Of a stretch of DNA of 64,000 bases, positions 16,896 through 25,485 are shown in pieces. The translations under genes and the position numbers were made by a program. The stretch is from an uncultured Eubacteriales bacterium (GTDB lineage Bacteria; Bacillota; Clostridia; Christensenellales; Aristaeellaceae), in assembly GCA_902765395.1 (NCBI GenBank), contig CACWZP010000016.1, positions 1 to 64,000 of the forward strand, read 5' to 3'. Under the pieces are notes generated by a model. It was not told the origin of the DNA. It did not search any database and was given only the letters and a program-made list of their open reading frames with translations. Position 1 is the first letter of the stretch; every line of letters starts with the position of its first letter.

Positions 16896-17639
16896 ATGAG
16901 AGCAAAGAAAAAGAGGGTCTTACTGTTTATCACCATATTGCTTATACTCGCGGCGGTTGTTGGGGCTATGTTTCAGTTTACCCAGTTCGGCTATCTGACG
17001 ACTGTCCCGTATCGATCTGCATTTACGGAAATCGCTTCTCACGTTTACATCAACAGAGATTATGCAGGAGATCGGCAAGAGCTTCTTGAGATGATCGAAC
17101 AGGCCAAGGAACGTGTCAGGACATTTTTCGGTGATCTGCATTTTCAGGATGAGACGACCTTCATCATCTGTGATGACGGGAAGCTGACCCGGAAACTCGG
17201 AGAAGATCACGGCACTGTTATCGTTTCTTTCCCCGTCGAGGCATATTACGTTTGTATATCTGACGAGTATCTCGAACTCGACATTCTGGCACACGAGATC
17301 ACCCATGCGGAACTGCGTTCGCGTCTTTCAGCCAAAGCGCAAAAAGCAATCCCGACGTGGTTCGATGAAGGGCTTGCTTTACAGAATGACTACCGGGAAA
17401 GATATAGTGAAGCGCAATGGATCGCGCAGACCGACAACGGAAAAAACACGGTTGCTCTTGAGGATATGGACACCCCGGCAGAGTTCTATGCGGGGGAAGC
17501 GGAGGACAGGCGTTTCCGTTATCTGAATGCGAAGCATGAACTCGATGTATGGATGACAGTACACGGTCAGCACGGTTTATTGGAATTGCTTGATAGGCTA
17601 AATGGCGGAGCAGATTTCACCACTGCGTATGACAGTTGA
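16896..17639 (+). CDS. Membrane-anchored gluzincin zinc metallopeptidase (putative moron)
   Basis: 247 residues: basic N-terminus MRAKKKR, one membrane helix (about 8-27), then an extracytoplasmic domain. Zinc motif HEITH at 133-137 and glutamate of WFDEGLA at 158, i.e. HExxH followed 20 residues later by E, as in gluzincins of the MA clan. A type II orientation would expose the peptidase outside the cell. The gene is visibly AT-richer than the flanking phage genes, separates two tail genes that are normally adjacent, and has its own promoter and terminator: the definition of a moron. Expression from the lysogen could alter surface proteins or exclude other phages; that is inference. Confidence 0.8.
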   Translation: MRAKKKRVLLFITILLILAAVVGAMFQFTQFGYLTTVPYRSAFTEIASHVYINRDYAGDRQELLEMIEQAKERVRTFFGDLHFQDETTFIICDDGKLTRKLGEDHGTVIVSFPVEAYYVCISDEYLELDILAHEITHAELRSRLSAKAQKAIPTWFDEGLALQNDYRERYSEAQWIAQTDNGKNTVALEDMDTPAEFYAGEAEDRRFRYLNAKHELDVWMTVHGQHGLLELLDRLNGGADFTTAYDS

Positions 17640-17670
17640 ATTCCAGTTTGATGAGATGATAGTATCGACC

Positions 17671-17696
17671 AGCGTCACTTCGGTGGCGCTCTTTTT
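17671..17696 (+). terminator. Rho-independent terminator with TTCG loop
   Basis: AGCGTCAC, loop TTCG, GTGGCGCT (one G-T pair) followed by CTTTTT. It ends the metallopeptidase unit 32 bases after its stop and 26 bases before the tail endopeptidase gene start. It must be read through by late transcription, implying antitermination or partial efficiency. Confidence 0.85.
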
Positions 17697-17722
17697 ATGC
17701 CCATCACAAGGAGGTGAACGCC

Positions 17723-20221
17723 ATGCTCTGTGTCTATGCCCCGGACTGTACTGATTTTTCCGGCAACGGTCTCGGCACCATTTCCCCGTCCTCAGCGCTG
17801 GTGAAAGAAACTCTGAACGGCGAATACGAACTTGAGGTCGTTCATCCTCTGGATGACGTTGGAAAATGGCACCGGCTTGTGGAGGGCAACATCATCCGCG
17901 CTCCCGTACCCGCCGGTGTGACGCCCCAGGTGGCGCTGTCCTACAAGGAGTACAGCGAGGGAAAAGCCATCTACAGGATCAACACCCGCCGCAATCCGCT
18001 GGTGCTGCGCTCGTCGACCGGCAGCAAATACAAAAAGTTGGGCAAGTACAAAAAGGGCAAGCTGGTCATCGTGCTGGAACAAACCACCAGTACACTCTGG
18101 GAAGTCGTGTGCCAGGACGGTAAGCGCGGGTATATGCCCGCAGCGTCGCTGGCCTTTGTACGGAATACATCCGATTATGCGGACGCAGCCGGGGAGGTGC
18201 TCGAAGCCCGGCAGCTGCGCGACCAGCCCTTCCGCATCTACCGTGTTGTCCCGGAACTCGACAAGGTGACCGCTTATGCGCGTCACGTTTTTTATGATCT
18301 GTCGGAGAACATGGTGAAAAAGCTGGAAGCGCTGGAGACCACCACCGGCAAGACCGTCGTGGATCAGCTGTCGGCGGTATGCCTCTCCGAGCACGACTTC
18401 ACATTCTATTCCAACCTGTCCACAACCGCCGAGGAGGTGCTCTACGAGAACAAGAATCCCGTGGACATCCTGCTCGGCGATGAGGGCATTGTGGCGAAGT
18501 ATACCGGCGAGCTGCAGCGGGACTGGTTCGACGTGTTCGTGGTGGATCGCGTGGGCAGCGATACCAACATCCAGATCCGTCAGGGCAAGAACCTGACCGG
18601 CATCAAATACGACGTGGACATGAGTGATGTCGTCACACGCATCATGCCTACAGGCGAGGACAAGGACGGCAAGGTGCTGTACCTGCCGGAGGTCTATATC
18701 GACAGCCCGAATATCGCCAGCTATCCCGCGCCGAAATGGATTCATCTCGCGGTGTCCGACTGCAAAGAGATCACCAGGGGGAAAAAGAAGAAGACGAAAA
18801 CAGCCTGCTACACACAAATGCGGGAAGCAGCGCAAGCGGAGTTCGACAGGGGTTGCGACCTGCCCACTGTCACAGTGACCGTGGAGTTTATTGACGTGAC
18901 GCAGACGGAGGAGTATCGGCAGTACAATTTCCTGCAGAGCATCTTCCTGGGGGATGCCGTCCGCGTCATCGCAAAGCGCGTCGGCGTGGAAGTGTCCATG
19001 CGGATGACCGCCTATACCTACAACTGCCTGACCCGGCAATATGAAAAGATGACGCTGGGCACCGTGGAGGATATCGTGGGTGCCAGCCTGATCTCCTCCC
19101 GGCAGCTGCCCTCGGGCATCATCTCAGGCAGCAAGCTGGCCCTGGGCTCCGTAGGCATCGGCCAGCTTCAGGAGGGCTCGGTCGGCGAGCTGCAGATCCA
19201 GGAAGCCGCCATTGGGAACGCGCATATCCAGAACGCAGCCATCAGTGCGGCGAATATCCAGACGGCGGCGATTGAGTTCGCGCACATCGCTGCGGCAACC
19301 ATCAACAGCCTGAACGCCGGGGCGATTGAAGCAGGCGCGGCAAAAATAGCCAGTTTGGACGCTCATGATATAGAGACAGATTCGCTCGCAGCGGCACTGG
19401 CAGCATTCACCGTCATCACCTGCGGCACGGCGACCTTTGACGCGGCGACCATCCGGCATCTGGTGGCGCAGTCCATGAATCTGGACTACGGAGCAGCCGG
19501 GCAGGTGTTCATCCGCAACCTGGCAGTGGAGTACGCGCAAATGATCGGCGCGTCCATCGGCAACCTGTGCATCAAGGCTTCAAATGGCAACTACTATTCC
19601 ATCGACGTCGACAGCAGCGGCAATGTCACCGGTACGCTCACCACGGTCACCGAACAGGAGATCGATGCCGGGCAGACGGAGTCCGGACGGGTCATCCTCG
19701 AAACCAGTATCACGGCATCTGTCATCAACACCAGCAGTCTGCTGGGAACATTCGCACTCATCAACCAGATCGACGCAGCCCGCATCGATGTGGATCAGCT
19801 GTTCGCCCGGCAGGCTTTCATCGACCAGCTGAACACCTCGGTGATTCAGTCGCAGGATTTCATCGAGCTGGTGGTGGGCACGGTGGACGACAGCGTGGAC
19901 GACGCCATGAAGGACGCCACACCCGCCGTCCTGCGGATTGACAGCAGCCGGGGCACGGTGTTCAAGGACAACAACGTCTCCACGGTGCTTTCCGTTTCCG
20001 TTCACTACGGAAAGCAGATCATCGAGAACATCACCGCGCTCAGGGCGACCTTCGGGGCGACCGCCCACCTTCAGTGGGAATGGCTGCGAATGGACGAGGA
20101 CAGGTACGGCATTATCTCTGCGGATGATGCCCGACTCTCGAATGGCGGGTTCACGCTTACGCTCGGCCCGGCGGATGTGGATGTGAAGGTCACCTTCCGC
20201 TGTGCGCTCATTACGGATTAA
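17723..20221 (+). CDS. Tail-associated endopeptidase/tail tip protein (Tal-like) with inserted SH3 domain
   Basis: 832 residues. N-terminal 400 residues match the prophage tail endopeptidase/tail-tip hub family (LVKETLNGEYELEVVHPLDD, NPVDILLGDEG, GKNLTGIKYDVDMSDVVTRIMPTG). A bacterial SH3 domain is inserted at about 92-150 (RRNPLVLRSSTGSKYKKLGKYKKGKLVIVLEQTTSTLWEVV...GYMPAASL), a cell-wall binding module. Residues 465-560 are Ala/Ile-rich five-residue-like repeats (AAIGNAHIQNAAISAANIQTAAI), probably a beta-helix or coiled stalk, followed by a C-terminal domain. ATG 17723 follows AAGGAGGTG; GTG 17714 is part of that site. Confidence 0.82.
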   Translation: MLCVYAPDCTDFSGNGLGTISPSSALVKETLNGEYELEVVHPLDDVGKWHRLVEGNIIRAPVPAGVTPQVALSYKEYSEGKAIYRINTRRNPLVLRSSTGSKYKKLGKYKKGKLVIVLEQTTSTLWEVVCQDGKRGYMPAASLAFVRNTSDYADAAGEVLEARQLRDQPFRIYRVVPELDKVTAYARHVFYDLSENMVKKLEALETTTGKTVVDQLSAVCLSEHDFTFYSNLSTTAEEVLYENKNPVDILLGDEGIVAKYTGELQRDWFDVFVVDRVGSDTNIQIRQGKNLTGIKYDVDMSDVVTRIMPTGEDKDGKVLYLPEVYIDSPNIASYPAPKWIHLAVSDCKEITRGKKKKTKTACYTQMREAAQAEFDRGCDLPTVTVTVEFIDVTQTEEYRQYNFLQSIFLGDAVRVIAKRVGVEVSMRMTAYTYNCLTRQYEKMTLGTVEDIVGASLISSRQLPSGIISGSKLALGSVGIGQLQEGSVGELQIQEAAIGNAHIQNAAISAANIQTAAIEFAHIAAATINSLNAGAIEAGAAKIASLDAHDIETDSLAAALAAFTVITCGTATFDAATIRHLVAQSMNLDYGAAGQVFIRNLAVEYAQMIGASIGNLCIKASNGNYYSIDVDSSGNVTGTLTTVTEQEIDAGQTESGRVILETSITASVINTSSLLGTFALINQIDAARIDVDQLFARQAFIDQLNTSVIQSQDFIELVVGTVDDSVDDAMKDATPAVLRIDSSRGTVFKDNNVSTVLSVSVHYGKQIIENITALRATFGATAHLQWEWLRMDEDRYGIISADDARLSNGGFTLTLGPADVDVKVTFRCALITD

Positions 20222-20233
20222 GGAGGATTCTTC

Positions 20234-21304
20234 ATGGCCATCAGAACATCTGACCAGATCAGCATCGTCGACCTGACGGACGGCTACTCGGTCATACTCA
20301 CCAATGACAGCTACACCTTTGCGGGCAGCACCAGCGCCGCCAACGCGGGCAGCACCACCACGACCGTCGTGGCCATGTGCGGCGCGACGCAGGTGGCTGC
20401 GTCAGTCGACCTGAATGATGTGGTGAAGCCTACCGGGGTGACCGTCACCAAGGACACCGATGTCACTCAGCCCACCCTGACCATATCGGTGGCGAACACG
20501 GTCACCACCGGCGGCGTGGTGGACATCCCCGTCCAGCTGGACAACGGGAACATCACCATCCACAAGCTGTTCACCTTCCAGATTGCGTTCAAAGGCGCAA
20601 CCGGGTCGGCTGGCACCTCCGCGCAGTGGTACACCGGCACGAAGATCACCGGCACCAGCACGACGGCGACCATCTTCAGCGACAGTGGTATCACGGCGGC
20701 GAAGGTCGGCGACATGTACCTGAACACCAGCACCCAAAATACCTATCGCTGTACCGTGGCAGGCGCGGCTTCCGTGGCCAAGTGGGTGTACGTTTCGAAC
20801 ATCAAAGGCGCGACCGGCGGCGCAGGCTCTTCAGCACAATGGTATACAGGCACCGGCATCACGGGCACCTCCACCACGGCCACGATCTTCAGCGGCAGTG
20901 GTGTGAGTGCCGCGAAGGTCGGCGACATGTACCTGAACACCAGTACCCAGAACACCTACCGCTGCACCGTCGCCGGCGCAGCTGATGTGGCGAAGTGGGT
21001 GTACGTTTCGAATATCAAAGGTGCGACCGGCGGCACCGGCCCTGCCGGGGCGGACGCCATTACCATGAGCATCACCAGCAGCAACGGCACCATCTTCAAG
21101 AATACCGGCGTCAGCACGACCCTGACGGCCCATGTGTACAGGGCTGGCACAGAGCTCAGCGCTTCACAGATTGCGGAGCTGGGAACCATCAAGTGGTATA
21201 AGGACGGCTCCACTACACCGCTGTCTACGACCGGCGCAACGCTGAACATCAACGCATCCGACGTAATCAACAAGGCCAGCTATATCGCGCAGTTGGAGGG
21301 ATGA
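20234..21304 (+). CDS. Tail fibre protein with collagen-like segments and Ig-like end
   Basis: 356 residues. A beta domain (1-115), then three GATG-type collagen-like starts (KGATGSAGTSAQ, KGATGGAGSSAQ, KGATGGTGPAGAD) that head a 71-residue module QWYTGTxITGTSTTATIF...YRCTVAGAA.VAKWVYVSNI present twice, then an Ig-like end (TSSNGTIFKNTGVSTTLTAHVYRAGTEL... IKWYKDGSTTPLSTTGATLNI). Such fibres trimerise and contact the host surface. It starts 12 bases after the tail-tip gene with AAGGAGG upstream. Confidence 0.75.
   Translation: MAIRTSDQISIVDLTDGYSVILTNDSYTFAGSTSAANAGSTTTTVVAMCGATQVAASVDLNDVVKPTGVTVTKDTDVTQPTLTISVANTVTTGGVVDIPVQLDNGNITIHKLFTFQIAFKGATGSAGTSAQWYTGTKITGTSTTATIFSDSGITAAKVGDMYLNTSTQNTYRCTVAGAASVAKWVYVSNIKGATGGAGSSAQWYTGTGITGTSTTATIFSGSGVSAAKVGDMYLNTSTQNTYRCTVAGAADVAKWVYVSNIKGATGGTGPAGADAITMSITSSNGTIFKNTGVSTTLTAHVYRAGTELSASQIAELGTIKWYKDGSTTPLSTTGATLNINASDVINKASYIAQLEG
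20591..21016 (+). repeat. Two tandem 213-bp repeats in the tail fibre gene
   Basis: Units at 20591-20803 and 20804-21016 are both exactly 213 bases (71 codons), with a third partial start at 21017. Both encode the module from KGATG to NI, with most residues identical (for example VGDMYLNTSTQNTYRCTVAGAA in each). The DNA is nearly identical over long stretches, so the duplication is recent or kept alike by recombination. Confidence 0.9.
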
Positions 21305-21307
21305 TCT

Positions 21308-22672
21308 ATGGCTGTGAAAGCATCCGCGACAGTCACCCTGTCGTCCATCCGCGACCTGCAATCCTGTACTCGGTACTACCTGCTGCAATCGTCCACACTG
21401 TCGCCCCCGGCAAAGCCGACTGCCAAACCGCCCGGAGGCAGCTGGACGACGACGGAGCCCAGCTATACCTCCGGCAGCACGAACAGCCTGTACTTCTGCG
21501 ACCTGAATGTCTTTACGGACGGGGACTTCGCCTACAGCGACGTGTCCCTGTCCTCTTCTTATGAAGCGGCGAAAGCAGCGTACAACAAGGCACAGGCTGC
21601 GGAGGGGGCAGCGGCTCAGGCATTGTCCAGCACGGAGTGTATCGTGGGCACACAGACCGTCTCTACCAATGCCTGGACGGGACGCGCCTCGTTTGCCTCG
21701 CTGACAGATGGTCAGGTCATACTCTACTGGCTCCCTTATGCGGGCACCAGCACGGCGGCGACGCTCAACCTTACGCTCTCCGGCGGAGGCACGACCGGGG
21801 CAAAGAACGTGTACATCAGTTCCACGACGCGCTGCACCACGCACATTGCCGCCGGGAACATGGTGCAGATGGTGTACCGGGCAGGCGTGTCAATTGGCGG
21901 CACGGCTTATACCGGCTGGTGGATCAGCCGGGCGCTGAACGACAACACCTACGACCGCATCCGGTTTAATAACGCGATAAAGGCAAAGACGGCTATTTCC
22001 GCATCCCGCCTGATTGTATCCGACTCCGGCGGGTATTACCACCTGGGGGCGGGCCTGGGCTTTCATGTTGACAAGCCTATCCTGTGGGCAGTCTCCGCGA
22101 TCTCGGCAGCGGCAACCGGCACAAACAATTACCTGAGTTATCCCAGCTGTACACTGCGCAACAACGCGGGCAGCAGCTGGACGGCAACACAGTATGCCAC
22201 ACTGTACCTGGCAGGTACGCTGGCCGGGAACGTGTTCACGGTCGCCAGTGAAAACTGGCTGACGACGACACCGGCGGACGAGAGCCTGACGTACATCTCC
22301 CTGGGCTACATGTACTCCACCTATCAGATGTACTTCTATCCGGAGCACCCGATGTACCACATCGTAGGTGGCGTACTGAAGGCGGTCAGCCAGATTGCCT
22401 ATGAGGCCACTGTCAAGGCAGAAGATGCCAGAACGGAAGCGGACGAGACAAAACAGACGCTGCTCCGCGTGGTGCGCATCGATTCAGACGGTCTGCACGT
22501 CGGCGACAACCAGAACACCAACAACGAGGTGCTCATTGACTCGGAGGCTGTGAACGTCGTCACGGGCGGCGTGATGGAGTCCAAGTTCACCGGCTCCTAT
22601 ATCCAGTTCGGCAACTATCAGCTGCGCCGCACCGCTGACAACGGTCTGGCGTTCAAAGTGAAGGAGGGATGA
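21308..22672 (+). CDS. Phage tail fibre/baseplate protein, 454 aa
   Basis: Unrecognised in detail. It begins with a beta domain (KASATVTLSSIRDLQSCTRYYLLQSS), a coiled-coil stretch around residues 78-105 (EAAKAAYNKAQAAEGAAAQALSS), a long beta-rich middle rich in Thr, Ser and Gly, and ends with a second coiled coil (VKAEDARTEADETKQTLLRVVRIDSDGLHVGD) then a small beta domain. The pattern of alternate coiled coil and beta domains, plus location between fibre genes, fits a trimeric receptor-binding or fibre component. It starts 3 bases after the previous stop. Confidence 0.6.
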   Translation: MAVKASATVTLSSIRDLQSCTRYYLLQSSTLSPPAKPTAKPPGGSWTTTEPSYTSGSTNSLYFCDLNVFTDGDFAYSDVSLSSSYEAAKAAYNKAQAAEGAAAQALSSTECIVGTQTVSTNAWTGRASFASLTDGQVILYWLPYAGTSTAATLNLTLSGGGTTGAKNVYISSTTRCTTHIAAGNMVQMVYRAGVSIGGTAYTGWWISRALNDNTYDRIRFNNAIKAKTAISASRLIVSDSGGYYHLGAGLGFHVDKPILWAVSAISAAATGTNNYLSYPSCTLRNNAGSSWTATQYATLYLAGTLAGNVFTVASENWLTTTPADESLTYISLGYMYSTYQMYFYPEHPMYHIVGGVLKAVSQIAYEATVKAEDARTEADETKQTLLRVVRIDSDGLHVGDNQNTNNEVLIDSEAVNVVTGGVMESKFTGSYIQFGNYQLRRTADNGLAFKVKEG

Positions 22673-22674
22673 TG

Positions 22675-23913
22675 ATGGCGACTTATGCCTATCAGCAGAA
22701 CATGTTCGACGGCGCGTCCGAAGGATATGTCAAATTCAACATTTCCCCAGACCTGGGGACGGTGGTGTCAGCGGGTACAACGATCACCATTACCGGACAG
22801 GCGTACCACAAAAGCCGGGCCAACAAGTGTATTGAGATCACAACGATTGCCTCAAATACATACCGCTCAGCTTTTGTGAACGTGAATATTCCCAAGGCAA
22901 CGGTGACCAACTTCACACTGAAATTCCAGATGTGGGAATTGTCGTCAGCCTGGGGTACCAGTCGCGTGGTGAACGCGCTGATCAATTTCACCCTGTGGTC
23001 TGGGGCCAATTGCGACGGCAATGGCGACGGAACCTTCAACACCAACAGCCAGGCCATCCGGTACCTGACCTACCGTATCAGCCCGGCGGCGAAGACCGTA
23101 CAGTTTGAACGATACGCGCTTTCTGGCTCCACCTATGTGAAAAATGACGAAGGCACGAAGGTCATGGGCAAGCTGGCGATTAGCCTGGCGGAGGGACGTA
23201 CCGTTTCCGACATTACCACAGCCAAGGTAGTTGTCGCCAGTGACGCCGGGACGTCCCAAACCATCACACTCTCCACGGCGGTGCTGAACGCGGCATTAAC
23301 CAGTAACGGTTATGTCGAGAGCTCGCCGAGCCTGTTCTCGTCCATCACGTTCAACACGGCGTACAATTACACGCTGACCTTCACGATAGGCGACGCCTAC
23401 GATCAGGCGGTGTTCTCCGTGCTGGTGGCACGGGCCTTTGCCAACCTGCACCTGTCCGGGCTGAAGACGGGTGGCGTTGCCTTCGGACGCTTTTCCTCGG
23501 CGACTCTGAATAACCCAAAGTTTGAGAGTGATTTCCCGGCGTATTTGTACGGCGGAGTGAAAGACCTGGGCATGAATTGGGTGTCCCTGACGCCTGCCAG
23601 CGGCGTCACAAGTCCGAACAGCAATCTATACGGCGGTGGAGCGCTCTGTGTGGCAAAGGTTGGTGGACATGTCTTTATCCGGGGCAGTGTGCTGGCAAAA
23701 TCAGGCGCTTTGCTCACGACCTTGCCAGCAGGATATTTCCCGACTGACGGAAACCGCTATAAGCTGGCAGCATGTGGCGGCGCACGCATAGCGAGAATCT
23801 TTGTCAACGGTTCAGGCAACCTGAACCTCGAATGGGTGCGCAATATGAATGGAGGCGGAGAGTATACCACGGCTGTCTGGGTTGACTGCAACTTTGATTA
23901 CTGGATCGACTGA
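22675..23913 (+). CDS. Phage tail fibre-type structural protein (DUF859-like)
   Basis: 412 residues from ATG 22675; three consecutive ATGs (22669, 22672, 22675) follow AAGGAGGG, and the third has the best 7-base spacing. All-beta sequence; the segment LHLSGLKTGGVAFGRFSSATLNNPKFESDFPAYLYGGV resembles the siphovirus structural protein family that ends in GVAxG...PxF...PxYxxG before a distal receptor domain. The C-terminal 110 residues (SGVTSPNSNLYGGGALCVAKVGGHVFIRGSVLAKSGALLTTLPAGYFPT) look like a carbohydrate-binding knob. AT content is higher than in head genes. Best candidate for the host-range determinant. Confidence 0.6.
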   Translation: MATYAYQQNMFDGASEGYVKFNISPDLGTVVSAGTTITITGQAYHKSRANKCIEITTIASNTYRSAFVNVNIPKATVTNFTLKFQMWELSSAWGTSRVVNALINFTLWSGANCDGNGDGTFNTNSQAIRYLTYRISPAAKTVQFERYALSGSTYVKNDEGTKVMGKLAISLAEGRTVSDITTAKVVVASDAGTSQTITLSTAVLNAALTSNGYVESSPSLFSSITFNTAYNYTLTFTIGDAYDQAVFSVLVARAFANLHLSGLKTGGVAFGRFSSATLNNPKFESDFPAYLYGGVKDLGMNWVSLTPASGVTSPNSNLYGGGALCVAKVGGHVFIRGSVLAKSGALLTTLPAGYFPTDGNRYKLAACGGARIARIFVNGSGNLNLEWVRNMNGGGEYTTAVWVDCNFDYWID

Positions 23914-23933
23914 CGAGAAGGAGGAGTATTATC

Positions 23934-24398
23934 ATGAGAGATTTCTCTATCGACCTGGTCTGGACGAAGGTTCAGATCGCCATCACCGCCATCGGCGGCT
24001 GGGTGGGTTACTTCGTGGGAGGGATGGACGGCATGCTGATCGCACTCATTGTGCTGATGAGCCTGGACTACATCAGCGGCATCATGTGCGCGGTAATCGA
24101 CAAGAAGCTGTCCAGCGCCATTGGCTTCAGGGGCATCTGCAAGAAAGTGCTGATCCTTATGCTTGTAGGCGTGGCCAACATCGTCGATATCCACGTGGTG
24201 GGTACCGGTAGCGCGCTCAGGGGCGCAGTAATCTGCTTCTACATGAGCAACGAGGCGCTGTCCCTCTTCGAGAACGCCGCCCATATCGGGCTTCCCATCC
24301 CGGACAAGCTCCGGGAAGCGCTGGCACAGCTGCATGGCAGAGACGGCAAGGACAAGGATGATACGACCGACCAGGATGATAAGGGCGACGGAGAATAG
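23934..24398 (+). CDS. Phage holin (toxin-secretion/phage lysis holin family)
   Basis: 154 residues with membrane segments at about 12-30, 32-52, 64-84 and 92-110; the family pattern is seen in MLIALIVLMSLDYISGIMCAVIDKKLSSAIGFRGICKKVLILMLVGVANIVD. The cytoplasmic C-terminus is highly charged (GRDGKDKDDTTDQDDKGDGE). It makes the membrane lesion that lets the endolysin reach peptidoglycan, and is directly followed by the endolysin gene. Confidence 0.88.
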   Translation: MRDFSIDLVWTKVQIAITAIGGWVGYFVGGMDGMLIALIVLMSLDYISGIMCAVIDKKLSSAIGFRGICKKVLILMLVGVANIVDIHVVGTGSALRGAVICFYMSNEALSLFENAAHIGLPIPDKLREALAQLHGRDGKDKDDTTDQDDKGDGE

Positions 24399-24473
24399 CC
24401 GTCGTCTATATTTATACCACACCGGGCGACGGGAATCAACCGCCGCCCCATTTTTATGAAGGAGGGTATCATT

Positions 24474-25478
24474 ATGGCAGTCAAGGTAGGAAGCGCGAGG
24501 ATCGACGAGAACGGCAAGGCCCATGGTGGGCAGGCAGGCGACCAGACCGGCAAGGAGGTCTCCACCCAGAACTGGTATCTGCATTCCAAGGGATGGAGGG
24601 TCTTCAGGGCAAAGAATCCGTCTGTGGCGGAGAAGATCGCCCAGTGTATGGAACGCGCCTGCAAGAACAGCAAGATCGGGTACGACCAGTACCAGAGGAA
24701 CACGCTCTACAAGGCGGCAGAGAAGGTCGGCTTCGATGTCTCCAAAGTGACCACGCCCTGCGAAACGGACTGCTCTGCGTTGGTTCGGGTGTGTATTGCT
24801 TACGCGGGCATCACCGGTCTGCCGGAGGGTTTTCGCACGGGGAACATGCCCAGCAACCTGAACAAGACCGGCACGTTCACCGAGCTCACCGGGAGCAAGT
24901 ATCAGTCCCAGTCCACGTATCTGGGCCGGGGCGACATCCTGGTCACCAAGACCAGTGGACACACCGTCGTTGTGCTCAGCAACGGCAGCAAGTACGAGGG
25001 CACGATTCACCCTGTGGAGTATGCTCTCGGTGACCGTACCATCAAGTATGGCTGCGAGGGACAGGACGTTAAGCTGATGCAGGAGATGCTGCTGAAACTG
25101 GGCTATGACATGGGCTCCTGGGGCTGCGATGGCGACTTTGGTGACTGCACCGATCTTGCGCTGCGGGCCTTCCAGAAGGATGCCCGGCTGGACGTGGATG
25201 GCGAATGCGGCCCGGCCACGCTGGTGGCGCTGGAGAAAGCGGTAGAAGCCCTGGAGGGCGCTGCTTGCAGCGGCGACAGCTGCCCGATCAACGTCACCAT
25301 CGTCGGCGGCAACTGCTACATCCGCACTGCGCCGAATACCGACGGGAAGATCCTGGGGGTAGCCCACAGGGGAGACACACTGCCTTACGGCGGGCAGGTC
25401 TCTGACGGAGGCTGGCTGCTGGTGCAGTACAAAGGGCAGAATGCTTGGGTCTCTGGAAAGTACGGAAGGATAGGATAA
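24474..25478 (+). CDS. Endolysin: NlpC/P60-like peptidase with peptidoglycan-binding and SH3 domains
   Basis: 334 residues, no signal peptide. Catalytic domain about 1-175 with Cys in TDCSALVRVC (about 101) and His in SGHTVVVLSNG (about 162) preceded by GDIL, the cysteine-histidine arrangement of NlpC/P60-type hydrolases. Then a peptidoglycan-binding repeat (CEGQDVKLMQEMLLKLGYD...GDFGDCTDLALRAFQKDARLDVDGECGPAT, about 185-245) and an SH3 domain (NCYIRTAPNTDGKILGVAHRGDTLPYGGQ, about 278-334). Start ATG 24474 lies 8 bases after AAGGAGG. The same three domain types recur in several host proteins in this window. Confidence 0.87.
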   Translation: MAVKVGSARIDENGKAHGGQAGDQTGKEVSTQNWYLHSKGWRVFRAKNPSVAEKIAQCMERACKNSKIGYDQYQRNTLYKAAEKVGFDVSKVTTPCETDCSALVRVCIAYAGITGLPEGFRTGNMPSNLNKTGTFTELTGSKYQSQSTYLGRGDILVTKTSGHTVVVLSNGSKYEGTIHPVEYALGDRTIKYGCEGQDVKLMQEMLLKLGYDMGSWGCDGDFGDCTDLALRAFQKDARLDVDGECGPATLVALEKAVEALEGAACSGDSCPINVTIVGGNCYIRTAPNTDGKILGVAHRGDTLPYGGQVSDGGWLLVQYKGQNAWVSGKYGRIG

Positions 25479-25485
25479 AGAAATA

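Noticed and set aside
16896-17639. Insertion sequence or homing endonuclease in the tail module
   Set aside because: No inverted ends or nuclease motif; the product is a zinc peptidase with a membrane anchor.
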